Source of the DNA: Herbaspirillum lusitanum P6-12 | GTDB taxonomy: Bacteria; Pseudomonadota; Gammaproteobacteria; Burkholderiales; Burkholderiaceae_D | Assembly: GCF_000256565.1 (NCBI RefSeq) | Contig: NZ_AJHH01000730.1 | Location: 1 to 33,379, forward strand | Direction: 5' to 3' | DNA: 33,379 bases | In this document: one piece after another, positions 8,984-16,951 of the stretch | Numbering within the stretch: the stretch's first letter is position 1 | Layout of the letters: each line of letters begins with the position of its first letter | Translations under genes and position numbers: made by a program | Notes under the pieces: generated by a model | Database searches by the model: none | Seen by the model: the letters and a program-made list of their open reading frames with translations, nothing else | What the model was told of the DNA's origin: nothing

Positions 8984-10012
8984 ATGACCACCACCACGAC
9001 CAACGATGTCCTGCTCAGGGCCGGCCAGGCCGGTCTGTTCGAGGGCGTGCGCGCCGTCGGCATCTGGCGCACCGGCCTGCTGGCGGCCGTCGCCTGGCTG
9101 CTGCTGGGCGCGATTACGCTGCGCTGGCCCAACAAGGAAGTCGGTTTCAGCGACTGGGCTTTCACCGATGAATTCGGCTACGCCACCATCGCGGTGAGCG
9201 TGGTGCTGGCGGTGCTGGCGCTGGCCGGCGACCGCGCCGGCCGTATTGTCCATCTGCTGCGTCCGGCCGGCCAATGGCTGGTGGCGGCGCCGCTGTTGCT
9301 GGGCGTGTGGGAAATCCTGACCGCCAAGCTGGGCGTGCTGCCGTCCCCCTTCTTCGCCCCGCCGCAAAGCCTGATCGAGGTGTATAGCGAAGACTGGAGC
9401 CGCCTCGGCATCAGCACCGCCTATTCGCTGCGCTTGCTGGTGCACGGCTTCGCCGCCGGCGGCCTGGTCGGATTTCTGGTGGGCGCGACGATAGGCTGGT
9501 CGCGCGTGGCCGGTTACTGGGTGCATCCGGTGCTGCGCTTTCTCGGTCCGGTGCCGGCGTCCGCGCTGCTGCCGCTGGCGTTCTTCTTCGCGCCGTCGAG
9601 CTACGCCGCTGCGGTGTTCCTGATCGCGCTGGCGACGGCCTTCCCGGTTGCGGTGCTGACCTGGTCGGGCGTGGCCTCGGTCAACAAGAGTTACTACGAC
9701 GTGGCGCGCACGCTGGGCGCGTCCGAATGGTTCCTGATCCTGCGTGTGGCGATCCCGGCGGCGCTGCCGCAAGTGTTCGTCGGCCTGTTCATGGGATTGG
9801 GCGCCGCGTTCTCGGTGCTGGTCACGGCCGAAATGATGGGCGTCAAGGCCGGCCTCGGCTGGTACCTGCAATGGTCGCAAGGATGGGCCGCCTACAGCAA
9901 TATGTACGCTGCACTGATCGTCATGGCGATCCTGTGCTCCAGTCTGATCACGCTGCTCTTCAGGGTGCGCGACCGCGCGCTGTCGTGGCAGAAAGGAACC
10001 GTCAAATGGTAA
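8984..10012 (+). CDS. ABC transporter permease, NitT/TauT (SsuC-like) family
   Basis: Inner-membrane channel subunit, 342 residues. ATG 8984 follows GGAG at good spacing, 31 nt after the binding-protein gene. An N-terminal region with two extra hydrophobic segments precedes the standard BPD_transp_1 domain. The EAA-like cytoplasmic loop is visible as YDVARTLGASEWFLILRVAIPAALPQ, the site that docks on the ATPase. The end of the gene overlaps the ATPase start by 7 nt. It is typical of SsuC/TauC/NrtB-type permeases but longer than the usual 250-280 residues because of the N-terminal addition. Confidence 0.92.
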   Translation: MTTTTTNDVLLRAGQAGLFEGVRAVGIWRTGLLAAVAWLLLGAITLRWPNKEVGFSDWAFTDEFGYATIAVSVVLAVLALAGDRAGRIVHLLRPAGQWLVAAPLLLGVWEILTAKLGVLPSPFFAPPQSLIEVYSEDWSRLGISTAYSLRLLVHGFAAGGLVGFLVGATIGWSRVAGYWVHPVLRFLGPVPASALLPLAFFFAPSSYAAAVFLIALATAFPVAVLTWSGVASVNKSYYDVARTLGASEWFLILRVAIPAALPQVFVGLFMGLGAAFSVLVTAEMMGVKAGLGWYLQWSQGWAAYSNMYAALIVMAILCSSLITLLFRVRDRALSWQKGTVKW

Positions 10013-10812
10013 ACGCCGCCATCGAGCAGCATTCACAAGCAGATGCACCGGCAAAAACCGGCGCGCACATCGATATCCAGCACGTCAGCCACTGGTTCAA
10101 GTTGCCCAATGGCGTGCTGCAGGTGCTCGACGATATTTCACTGACTGTCGCTCCCGGCGAATTCGTCGCCCTGCTCGGCCCGAGCGGCTGCGGCAAGTCC
10201 ACCTTGCTGCGCCTGGTCGCGGGACTGGAGCCGGCCACCACCGGCCAGGTGACGCAGGATGACACGAAGATCACGCGTCCCGATCCCTCGCGCATCGTGG
10301 TGTTCCAGGATCCGACGCTGTACCCGTGGCGCAAGGTGTGGGACAACGTCGCGCTCGGTTTGCAGGCGCGCGGCCTGCTCAAGGAGCAACGCCACCGCGT
10401 CGACGACGCCCTCGCGCTGGTGGGCCTGACCGAGTTCGCCGACGCCTTCCCGCATCAGCTGTCGGGCGGCATGGCGCAACGTGTGGCGCTGGCGCGCGCA
10501 CTGGTCAACGATCCGCAGTTGCTGGTGCTGGACGAGCCGCTGGGCAAGCTCGACTCGCTCACGCGCCTGCAGATGCAGAGCGAGCTGGTGTCGCTGTGGC
10601 AGCGCAACGGCTTCTCGGCGCTGCTGGTCACACATGATGTCGAAGAAGCCTTGTTCCTGGCCAATCGGGTCATCATCTTCAGCGACCGGCCGGCGCGCAT
10701 CCGCGCCGAGATCAAGGTCGACCTGCCCTACCCGCGCCATCGCGGCGATGCGCGGCTGGCCGAGTTGCGCCACGAAGCACTGCGCCACCTGGGACTGGAT
10801 GCCAGCTGGTGA
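10006..10812 (+). CDS. ABC transporter ATP-binding protein, NitT/TauT (SsuB-like) family
   Basis: A 268-residue ATPase energising the importer. ATG 10006 lies inside the last codons of the permease gene; the open frame extends upstream but overlaps the permease. Walker A (GPSGCGKST, about residues 58-66), Q-loop (FQDPTLYPWRKVWDNV), signature (LSGGMAQR), Walker B (LLVLDEP, D-loop GKLDSL) and the H-loop (VTHDVEEA) are all intact. LYPWRKVWDNV is typical of the SsuB/TauB/NrtD branch. Its stop codon overlaps the start of the following cytochrome gene. Confidence 0.95.
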   Translation: MVNAAIEQHSQADAPAKTGAHIDIQHVSHWFKLPNGVLQVLDDISLTVAPGEFVALLGPSGCGKSTLLRLVAGLEPATTGQVTQDDTKITRPDPSRIVVFQDPTLYPWRKVWDNVALGLQARGLLKEQRHRVDDALALVGLTEFADAFPHQLSGGMAQRVALARALVNDPQLLVLDEPLGKLDSLTRLQMQSELVSLWQRNGFSALLVTHDVEEALFLANRVIIFSDRPARIRAEIKVDLPYPRHRGDARLAELRHEALRHLGLDASW

Positions 10813-11999
10813 ATCTGTTGTCCTTGTCCGACTGGATCAACCTGCTGCTCGGCGCGATCCAGGTATTGCAAGACGGTTTCCTGCACGCGCTGGCGGCGCT
10901 CGGGCTGGCGCAAACCAGCCACGGTCAGCCGGCCTGGCCTTTCGCCGAACGCCTCAGCGGCGACGTCCTGCTGATCGATCGCAGCATCGCCCGGCAGTTG
11001 CTGAGCGCGCTTGGCTTCTCTCTCGCGGCATTGCTGGCGCTGGTAATTGCGCTGGCGTGGCGACGCGGCCGCGTGGTGATGCTGCTGGCGACGGTCGCCC
11101 TCGTCTTCTTCACGCCGTGGCCCGATCGCCATCTGCTGCTGGCGCCGGCCGAACCGACCAGTTTCCATACTTCTCCCACCGGTTTCAGCGCCGCCGCCAT
11201 CGTCCATGGCCGGCAAGTGTATGAACAGCGCTGCGCCAGTTGCCACGCCATCGACGGCAAGGGCGACACGCCGCTGGCGCTGTCCTTGCCGGTGTCGCCG
11301 CCCAATCTTGCCAGCGGCTTGCTGTGGCGCCGCGCCGACGGCGAACTGTTCTGGAAGATTGCCTACGGCGCACGCGACCGCCACGGCGCCGCGACCATGC
11401 CGGGCTTCACGCGCCAGCTCACCGACAACGACGTCTGGGCATTGATCGATTTCATGAAAGCCAACGCCGCCGGCGCCAGCATCCGCGCCATCGGTGCATG
11501 GGACCAGCCGGTCGCGTTGCCGGCAGAAGCCGCCGATTGCGGCAAGCAAGCCACGCAAACAGGCGGGCAACGCGTGCGCGTCATCCTGGCCTCGGCGCAA
11601 CAATCCGCGGCGCTACCGTTCGACGACCCACGCCTGCGCAGCGTGGTCCTCGCCGACGGTGCGTTGAAGCTGCCTGCGCCGCAAGCAGGTGCGCCTGCCA
11701 TCGACTGTCTGAGCCGCTCAAAGGACGCCTGGCAGGCGCTGTCCATCATCACCGGCATCGACAGCGACCAGCTCGCCGGCACGCAATTGCTGACCGACCG
11801 CGACGGCTGGCTGCGCGCACGCAAGCTGCCGGCCGACAGCAACGGCGCCTGGTCCGAATCCGATATCTTGTGCCGCGCCCCGGCCGAAATGGCGGCAGGA
11901 AAATCCAACAAACCCGGCGGTCTTGACAGCCTGATCGCGGCGATGGACGCAGAACCGGTGCGCTTCGTCAAAGGTGGTTTCGTGCATGCGACACCCTGA
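10809..11999 (+). CDS. Membrane-anchored c-type cytochrome in ABC operon
   Basis: A 396-residue protein starting with GTG 10809, whose GTGA overlaps the ATPase stop codon, so the two are translationally coupled. Two membrane helices at about 67-84 and 88-103 are followed by a periplasmic class I cytochrome c domain with a single haem-binding CASCH at 142-146 and a plausible axial methionine at 197 (ATMPGF). The region after the haem domain (about 230-390) is unassigned; it contains several cysteines and a pattern (QTGGQRVRVILAS, AIDCLSRSKDAWQALSIITG) reminiscent of a degenerate thioredoxin-like fold, but I would not insist on it. A redox protein inside a NitT/TauT importer operon is unusual; the imported or sensed compound may feed periplasmic oxidation. 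Confidence 0.8.
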   Translation: MNLLSLSDWINLLLGAIQVLQDGFLHALAALGLAQTSHGQPAWPFAERLSGDVLLIDRSIARQLLSALGFSLAALLALVIALAWRRGRVVMLLATVALVFFTPWPDRHLLLAPAEPTSFHTSPTGFSAAAIVHGRQVYEQRCASCHAIDGKGDTPLALSLPVSPPNLASGLLWRRADGELFWKIAYGARDRHGAATMPGFTRQLTDNDVWALIDFMKANAAGASIRAIGAWDQPVALPAEAADCGKQATQTGGQRVRVILASAQQSAALPFDDPRLRSVVLADGALKLPAPQAGAPAIDCLSRSKDAWQALSIITGIDSDQLAGTQLLTDRDGWLRARKLPADSNGAWSESDILCRAPAEMAAGKSNKPGGLDSLIAAMDAEPVRFVKGGFVHATP

Positions 12000-12107
12000 C
12001 TGACCAAAGAAGAAAACTGCATATCGTCGTGAGAAATGCGTCGTTCGCAATTGCAGAGGCGGTTGCTACACTTTCCGCCGATTCTCCTACCGACCAGAAA
12101 GCACGCC

Positions 12108-12899
12108 GTGTTCCCATCCAGCCTGACCAAGAAAATCCTTTTCACCGCTGCGCTCGCCTTCAGCGCCAACGTCTTCGCTGCCGATGCGCCCTTGCGTGTG
12201 GGCGCCTCGCCCGGCCCGTTCAGCGACTTCTTGCAGGAAGCCGCCAAGATCGCCAACGCGCAAGGTTTTCCGGTCAAGGTGATCGAGTTCACCGAGCCGA
12301 CCCAGATCAACGAAGCGACCCAAGCCGGCGATATCGATCTGAACAATTTCCAGCACGTGCCGTACATGCAAAAGCAGAATGAATCGCGCGGCTACAAGAT
12401 CGTCTCGATCAAGCCGACCTATGTCGCCCCGGCCGGCATTTACTCGGCCAGGCACAAGTCGCTGGCGGCCTTCCCCCAGGGCGCCAAGATCGGTATCCCG
12501 AACGATCCGGCCAATGAAGCACGCGCCCTGTTCCTGCTGCAAAAGGCCGGCCTGATCAAACTGAAGGCCGACGCCAACACCAACGCCGGCGTCGCCGACA
12601 TCGCGGAAAATCCGAAGAAGCTCAATATCGTGCTGCTGGACGAAGTGCAATTGCCGCGCGTGCTGGTCGACATCGATGCCGGCGTCATCACGCTCAACAA
12701 AGGCGTGCTGGCCGGACTGAATCCAAAGGACGCACTGCTGCTGGAAGACAAAACCTCGCAATGGGCCATCATCTGGGCCGCCCGCGCCGACCGCAAGGAC
12801 GACCCGCGCATCGCCCGTTTCATCAAGATCTTCGAATCAGAGCAGATCAAGCAATTCATCATCAAGAAATTCAACGGCACGGTGATTCCGGCCTGGTGA
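12108..12899 (+). CDS. MetQ/NlpA-family substrate-binding protein (orphan)
   Basis: A 263-residue ABC-type binding protein of the MetQ family, which typically captures methionine or related amino acids. I prefer GTG 12108, which places a standard Sec signal (SLTKKILFTAALAFSANVFA) at the N-terminus; an upstream in-frame ATG at 12036 would give a 24-residue extension that spoils the signal. No lipobox cysteine is present, so it is probably soluble rather than lipid-anchored. Family landmarks include GASPGPFSDFL, DIDLNNFQHVPYM, KIGIPNDPANEARALFLLQKAGLI and the WAIIWAARAD region. No MetN ATPase or MetI permease is adjacent. The Shine-Dalgarno is weak. Confidence 0.87.
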   Translation: MFPSSLTKKILFTAALAFSANVFAADAPLRVGASPGPFSDFLQEAAKIANAQGFPVKVIEFTEPTQINEATQAGDIDLNNFQHVPYMQKQNESRGYKIVSIKPTYVAPAGIYSARHKSLAAFPQGAKIGIPNDPANEARALFLLQKAGLIKLKADANTNAGVADIAENPKKLNIVLLDEVQLPRVLVDIDAGVITLNKGVLAGLNPKDALLLEDKTSQWAIIWAARADRKDDPRIARFIKIFESEQIKQFIIKKFNGTVIPAW

Positions 12900-12975
12900 G
12901 GTGGAACGAACGTTCCTGGCGTTCACAGGCAATCCGATTTGAGCCAGAGAAATGCCATTGTTGAGATCGACGCCG

Positions 12976-13143
12976 CTAGAGTACTTCCTCGCTCCGCTGT
13001 CTGGCTTCTTCTCTCGCATCTTCCATTTGCCGCCGAGTGTCAACCCTCGCTCGCAGATGTGCCACATATGCCTGGTGACTGATCGGGGCGATCGTCATCA
13101 ACTCTTTCAGATTGGCCGTACTTTCATCATGTCGCTGATGCAT
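12976..13143 (-). CDS. Small charged hypothetical protein (55 aa)
   Basis: A minus-strand frame from ATG 13143 to TAG encodes 55 residues (MHQRHDESTANLKELMTIAP, then a second half rich in R, E and Q, ending QRSEEVL). A strong AGGAG sits 6 nt before the start. The C-terminal half is continuously helical and highly charged. I do not recognise a family. The ribosome binding site, the coherent helical composition and its position in an otherwise empty 335-nt gap support a real gene. It is not obviously operonic with neighbours. Confidence 0.6.
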   Translation of the reverse strand: MHQRHDESTANLKELMTIAPISHQAYVAHLRARVDTRRQMEDAREEARQRSEEVL

Positions 13144-13235
13144 GGTTACTCCTGATCAAAGGTTTAGTCTTTTTACCATACATGAATGACTATGTGTCCA
13201 CGCGTCCACACTCTCTGTCCAGGTGGCCTAAGAGA

Positions 13236-13895
13236 TCACGAAGTCTCAACATCGCCTGCCAGGATCGCACGAAGCTGCTCTTCAAATACGTCCGGGGGCT
13301 GGCCGCCTGAGATCAGGTAGCGATCATTTACGATGACTGCCGGTACGCTGCTGATGCCGCGCTGGGTCCAAAACGTTTCCTCTTCCTTCACTTCCTGCGC
13401 AAACCGGTCCGATGCCAGTATTTCGCTTGCCTCGACGGTATCCAGGCCGGCTTGGCTGGCGAGTTCTGCCAACACATTCCGGTCGGCGATGTTCTTGCCG
13501 TCGGTGAAGTAAGCTTCGAGCAGGATCAGTTTCAGCGCTGCTTGTGCATTCTTCTCCTTTGCCCAGGCAAGCAGGCGATGGGCGTCGAAGGTGTTGTAGA
13601 CGCGGCTGGTGTCATCGCGGTTCATGGTGAAACCGACCGAGGCCGCTCTGGCCCGGATTTGTTCACGGTTGATGCGGGCCTGGTCGGCGCTGATGCCGTA
13701 TTTTTCGGTGATGTGTTCAAGTTGCTCCTGCCCGGCTGCGGGCATGCCGGGATTAAGCTCGAAGGGGTGGACGGTGAAGTCGACGTGCGTCTCCGGACCG
13801 AGGCGTTCGAGCGCGGTATTGAGACCCGCCAGCCCGATCGCACACCAGGGACATACGACGTCGGAAACGAAATCGATCTTCAAAGCCTTGTTCAT
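13236..13895 (-). CDS. DsbA-family oxidoreductase, FrnE-like
   Basis: A 219-residue cytoplasmic thioredoxin-fold protein (DSBA domain). The active-site motif C15-P-W-C18 follows the first strand (KIDFVSDVVCPWC), and the cis-proline strand is seen as ISSVPAVIVNDRYLISGGQ near the C-terminus. The long helical insertion with FDAHRLLAWAKEK and LLEAYFTDGKNIAD is diagnostic for the FrnE/2-hydroxychromene-2-carboxylate-isomerase-like branch. Such proteins act as disulfide oxidoreductases or isomerases. No signal peptide is present. ATG 13895 follows GAGG. It is 162 nt downstream of the FAD monooxygenase and may share its transcript. Confidence 0.9.
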   Translation of the reverse strand: MNKALKIDFVSDVVCPWCAIGLAGLNTALERLGPETHVDFTVHPFELNPGMPAAGQEQLEHITEKYGISADQARINREQIRARAASVGFTMNRDDTSRVYNTFDAHRLLAWAKEKNAQAALKLILLEAYFTDGKNIADRNVLAELASQAGLDTVEASEILASDRFAQEVKEEETFWTQRGISSVPAVIVNDRYLISGGQPPDVFEEQLRAILAGDVETS

Positions 13896-14057
13896 GGGAA
13901 TACCTCATGCATGGCACCTGTGGCCAGGTGGCGTTAATGGATGGAAATATTGTAAGCCGGATGCGCAAACGGCACCTGGTGAGGCCCAATTACAACCAAT
14001 GCGGATATTGACAGTATTGAGCAGACCGCCCGCATGGCTTTGACGGAGGCCGAGGGC

Positions 14058-15206
14058 TCAGGGAGGCAACGGGGCATGATGGGCATCAAAATGTCCGACT
14101 CCAGACTGATGCGCGTCCGGACCGAACATCGCATCGAACGACGCAATGCACTGACTGGCGATGGCGCTGGATCTGTCGAGCATGACGCGCTCGGACGCTT
14201 GCACGGCCAGGCGCCAGTCAGCAGCATGAATCAGATTTTCCGCCAGTTCGGCGGCATCGAGCATCGCAAGGTTTACTCCGGTCCCCAGCGGCGGCATCAC
14301 ATGTGCCGCATCGCCGACCAGGGTCAAGCCGGATTGATGCTGCCAACGGCATTGCGCGGGCAGCGTCACGATGGGACGAATGGCGGCAATGTGGTCCGCG
14401 TCCCGCAATAACGACGTCAGCGACGGCGCCCACCCGGGAAAGCGCGCGAGCAGTTCATCCTTGCCGAGATTGGCGGGGGTCTTGTCGGGCCGGTCGCCGT
14501 CTTCCGCCCGTGTGCGGAAGGCGGCGTAGACGCGCAACCGCCCCTTGCCATTGCGCTGCCCGATGATGCCGGCCTGGTCGCGCAATGCGAACATCGTGCC
14601 ATGGCCGACCAGCTCCGCCGCCGCGGGGTGCGCCTGGTCGACATCGTCAAACCACAGTTCGACGAAAGTGACGCCGGTGTAAGCCGGGAAGATATCCGTC
14701 AATACCGTCCGGACTTTGGACCATGCGCCATCCGCACCGATCACCAGATCGAACGGTCCGACGGAACCACTCTCCAGCTGCAGCGTCACGCGGCCGTCAG
14801 GCAACACGGTCAAGGCGCGAATCTGCGCCGCCCAATGAACGACATTGCCGCCCAACGGTTCGAGAAGAAGCTGACGAAGCACATCCCGGTCGATTTCCGG
14901 ACGATCGCCCTCCCCCTCTGCCGGAGCGAATTCACGCATGACCGCGCCGCTCGCGCCGTCAATGATGCGCAACCCCTGGTCTTCATGGCGCGCTACCGCC
15001 ATGAACTGCGCAAACAGCCCCGCTTTCTTCAGTGCAAGCTGACCGTCTTCAGGATGCAGATCCAACGACCCACCCTGGTCGCGCGAGGCGGCTGAGGCGT
15101 CGGACTCAAACACCTCGCATTGCCAGCCATGGCGATGAAAAACGTTAGCCGCAGTCAAACCCGCCGGGCCGGCGCCGATGATGGCGATGGAAGGCTGTTG
15201 TCGCAT
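14058..15206 (-). CDS. FAD-dependent monooxygenase (TetX/PHBH type)
   Basis: A 382-residue class A flavoprotein monooxygenase. The N-terminal Rossmann motif is G11-x-G13-x-x-G16 (IIGAGPAGLTAANVFHRHGW), a DLVIGADGAWSKVR segment follows mid-protein (the DG motif), and the GDAAHVMPPLGTGVNLAM motif binds the FAD ribityl chain. The closest remembered relatives are TetX-like and aromatic hydroxylases; the substrate cannot be told by eye. I start at ATG 15206, with GGGAG 8 nt upstream; a TTG two codons earlier is less likely. It is divergent from a MarR gene, with a double palindromic operator in the 69-nt spacer, so repression relieved by a phenolic or drug-like ligand is the natural model. Confidence 0.9.
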   Translation of the reverse strand: MRQQPSIAIIGAGPAGLTAANVFHRHGWQCEVFESDASAASRDQGGSLDLHPEDGQLALKKAGLFAQFMAVARHEDQGLRIIDGASGAVMREFAPAEGEGDRPEIDRDVLRQLLLEPLGGNVVHWAAQIRALTVLPDGRVTLQLESGSVGPFDLVIGADGAWSKVRTVLTDIFPAYTGVTFVELWFDDVDQAHPAAAELVGHGTMFALRDQAGIIGQRNGKGRLRVYAAFRTRAEDGDRPDKTPANLGKDELLARFPGWAPSLTSLLRDADHIAAIRPIVTLPAQCRWQHQSGLTLVGDAAHVMPPLGTGVNLAMLDAAELAENLIHAADWRLAVQASERVMLDRSSAIASQCIASFDAMFGPDAHQSGVGHFDAHHAPLPP

Positions 15207-15227
15207 CTTCAAAGCTCCCGTATATTG

Positions 15228-15262
15228 ATAGGAGCCTATTTATATTGTAAATAGGCCCCTAT
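15228..15262. promoter_or_regulatory. Double MarR-type operator between monooxygenase and regulator
   Basis: Two copies of ATAGG-nn-CCTAT, each a perfect 5+5 dyad (15228-15239 and 15251-15262, starts 23 bp apart), are arranged so that the whole 35-bp block is itself an inverted repeat: 15-nt arms with one mismatch around TATTG. It fills the intergenic space between the divergent monooxygenase and marR starts. This is the expected form of a MarR autoregulatory site. Two dimers could bind about two helical turns apart. Confidence 0.8.
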
Positions 15263-15275
15263 GTAAAGGTGTTTC

Positions 15276-15734
15276 ATGAACAGACCGAAAGCCTGGCATC
15301 CGCATGAGATGCCTACCTTGCTGATCAATCGATTGTCCCGCGCATTGCTGAAACCGGTCGACGACCGGTTGCGGGAAGTCGGCATCAGCACCTCCCAGCT
15401 ACCTGTGCTGGTGGCGCTCAAGGATGGCAGCAAACGCACGCAGAAGGAGTTGGCCGAGCTGGCAGGTGTGGAGCAGCCCAGCATGGCGCAATTGTTGGGA
15501 CGCATGGAGCGCGACAACCTGATCGTGCGCGAAGCGTCTCCGACCGACCGACGCAGCAGCCTCGTTTCTCTTACTGAGCACGCACACCAGTTGCTCGAAC
15601 CGGGACGTGTAGTGCTGAGGGAGATTGATCAGGATGTCTGCGTGGTCCTGAGCAGGGAAGAAAAGGAACTACTGGTCGGCTTGCTGCAACGCCTGATCAA
15701 AAACCTTGCCGCCGAAGGCAACACGTTGGCCTGA
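15276..15734 (+). CDS. MarR-family transcriptional regulator
   Basis: A 152-residue winged-helix regulator. The recognition region is QKELAELAGVEQPSMAQLLGRMERDNLIVREA, followed by the wing motif DRRSSLVSLT; dimerisation helices lie at both ends. ATG 15276 has AAAGG upstream. It is transcribed away from the FAD monooxygenase, with the double ATAGGnnCCTAT operator in between, so it probably represses both genes and responds to an aromatic or toxic ligand. The sensor ligand is unknown. Confidence 0.93.
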   Translation: MNRPKAWHPHEMPTLLINRLSRALLKPVDDRLREVGISTSQLPVLVALKDGSKRTQKELAELAGVEQPSMAQLLGRMERDNLIVREASPTDRRSSLVSLTEHAHQLLEPGRVVLREIDQDVCVVLSREEKELLVGLLQRLIKNLAAEGNTLA

Positions 15735-15742
15735 CCACCGGC

Positions 15743-16441
15743 CTATGCCGCTCTGGCAAACCAGCCGTGAATCAACCCGCATTGATAAAATTGCACGGGC
15801 GTGTCGAATCCGCCGGATGCAATTATCCCGGCGACGATTTCCGGCGCCAGAATGGCAACATCGCGACGGTATGCCGCTCGCATCTGCTCCAGCTTTTCCT
15901 GACCAAGATCGGCGCCGGCCATGGTGCGCATCCAGACTTCCAGCAGCGCGCCGTAGTGCGGCGCATCCGTATCGGAAGTCAGATCCGAATTGATCAGGAT
16001 GCCGTTCGAACATAGCCGCTGGCGGATGCCGCGGAAGAATCCGGCGCGCTCATCCTGTTGCAGAATGAAGTGCGACACCAGCAGCGAGGTGGCGGCGTCG
16101 AAGGGTTCGCCCTGCGGCAATGAATCCAGGTAGCCCTCGTGAAACGTACAGCGGGAAGCAATGCCCTGCTCCTGCGCCTTGCGACGAAAAACCTCGAGCA
16201 TCGGTCCCGACGGTTCGACGGCGGTGAAGCGCCAGGCCGGAAATTTTTCCGCCAGGAAGACTATCTCCGCGCCGGTGCCGGCGCCCACGCAAAGAATGCG
16301 GGCATCCGCAGGCAACTCCGCCAGGACTGCGGTCGCCAGCAAATGCAGTGCATCGCGGAACGGCGCGAGCCTGGCCCACTGGCTGTCATAGGCCGAGGCC
16401 GCCTGCTGGTTGAAGGTGGCCTGGAGTTTTTCGTCGTTCAT
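15743..16441 (-). CDS. SAM-dependent class I methyltransferase
   Basis: A 232-residue methyltransferase. ATG 16441 overlaps the stop codon of the upstream Rrf2 regulator (ATGA), indicating coupled translation. Motif I is [20 protein letters not shown] at about residues 49-68, followed by the acidic strand-2 end (FTAVEPS) that binds the SAM ribose, and motif IV/post-I regions ([13 protein letters not shown]). The N-terminal helices and the C-terminal [13 protein letters not shown] end resemble UbiE/TrmR-like small-molecule enzymes. The substrate is unknown. The frame stays open upstream of 16441 but there only shadows the regulator gene. Confidence 0.87.
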   Translation of the reverse strand: MNDEKLQATFNQQAASAYDSQWARLAPFRDALHLLATAVLAELPADARILCVGAGTGAEIVFLAEKFPAWRFTAVEPSGPMLEVFRRKAQEQGIASRCTFHEGYLDSLPQGEPFDAATSLLVSHFILQQDERAGFFRGIRQRLCSNGILINSDLTSDTDAPHYGALLEVWMRTMAGADLGQEKLEQMRAAYRRDVAILAPEIVAGIIASGGFDTPVQFYQCGLIHGWFARAA

Positions 16442-16887
16442 GGCTTGCCCGCTTTCTTTCGCTTCTTCTCGAATCGTTGATGGAAATCCGCGCTCAGCAT
16501 TGCCAGGGTCACTTCGCCGAAACGCGACACCAGCAGTTCCTCGGCTTCTGCAAAGGTCTTGTTCAAGGCGGCGTTGACCGCCTGCTCCACCAGACAGGCC
16601 GGCGCTTCGTTCCTGCTGCCGATGGCCAGCAACGAGGGACTTCCGAGCGCGACATAGACGTCGCGCAAGGTGATTTGCGCCAGGTCGCAAGTCAGCGTCC
16701 AACCGCCGCCGTGGCCCTTTTCCGAGCTGACATAGCCTTGTTCCCGCAAGCCGGCCATGATGCGCCGGATCACCACCGGATTGGTGTCCATCGCCTTTGC
16801 CAGCGATTCTGAAGTCATGGGGGTCGGATGTTCGGCGAGGTGCAGCAGCACGTGCAGCACGCCGGATAATCGGCTGTCTTTTTTCAT
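16438..16887 (-). CDS. Rrf2-family transcriptional regulator (YwnA-like)
   Basis: A 149-residue winged-helix regulator ([48 protein letters not shown]). The three-cysteine Fe-S cluster set of IscR/NsrR is absent: only two isolated cysteines are seen, so it is not an obvious Fe-S sensor. I place the start at ATG 16887, which aligns with the family. No Shine-Dalgarno precedes it, and a promoter positioned for a nearly leaderless mRNA does. A perfect 10-bp inverted repeat covers the start codon. The downstream methyltransferase overlaps by 4 nt. Confidence 0.9.
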   Translation of the reverse strand: MKKDSRLSGVLHVLLHLAEHPTPMTSESLAKAMDTNPVVIRRIMAGLREQGYVSSEKGHGGGWTLTCDLAQITLRDVYVALGSPSLLAIGSRNEAPACLVEQAVNAALNKTFAEAEELLVSRFGEVTLAMLSADFHQRFEKKRKKAGKP

Positions 16888-16923
16888 GTAACTTAATTTA
16901 TTACATGAAATGACGAACGTCAA
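16882..16923 (-). promoter_or_regulatory. Promoter and autoregulatory palindrome of Rrf2-methyltransferase operon
   Basis: On the minus strand, TTGACG (16923-16918) and TAAATT (16900-16895) are 17 bp apart, a good sigma-70 spacing that places transcription start at or beside the A of ATG 16887. A perfect inverted repeat, TTTCATGTAA (16882-16891) and TTACATGAAA (16901-16910) with a 9-nt spacer, spans the -10 element and contains the start codon in one arm. A protein bound here would block the promoter. Confidence 0.7.
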
Positions 16924-16951
16924 TACTTTTCAGGGAAGATGGCTCGCCCTC

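Noticed and set aside
8969-10054. A 361-codon minus-strand frame opposite the ABC permease
   Set aside because: Low-complexity Q/R/H-rich translation; the plus strand encodes an unmistakable permease.
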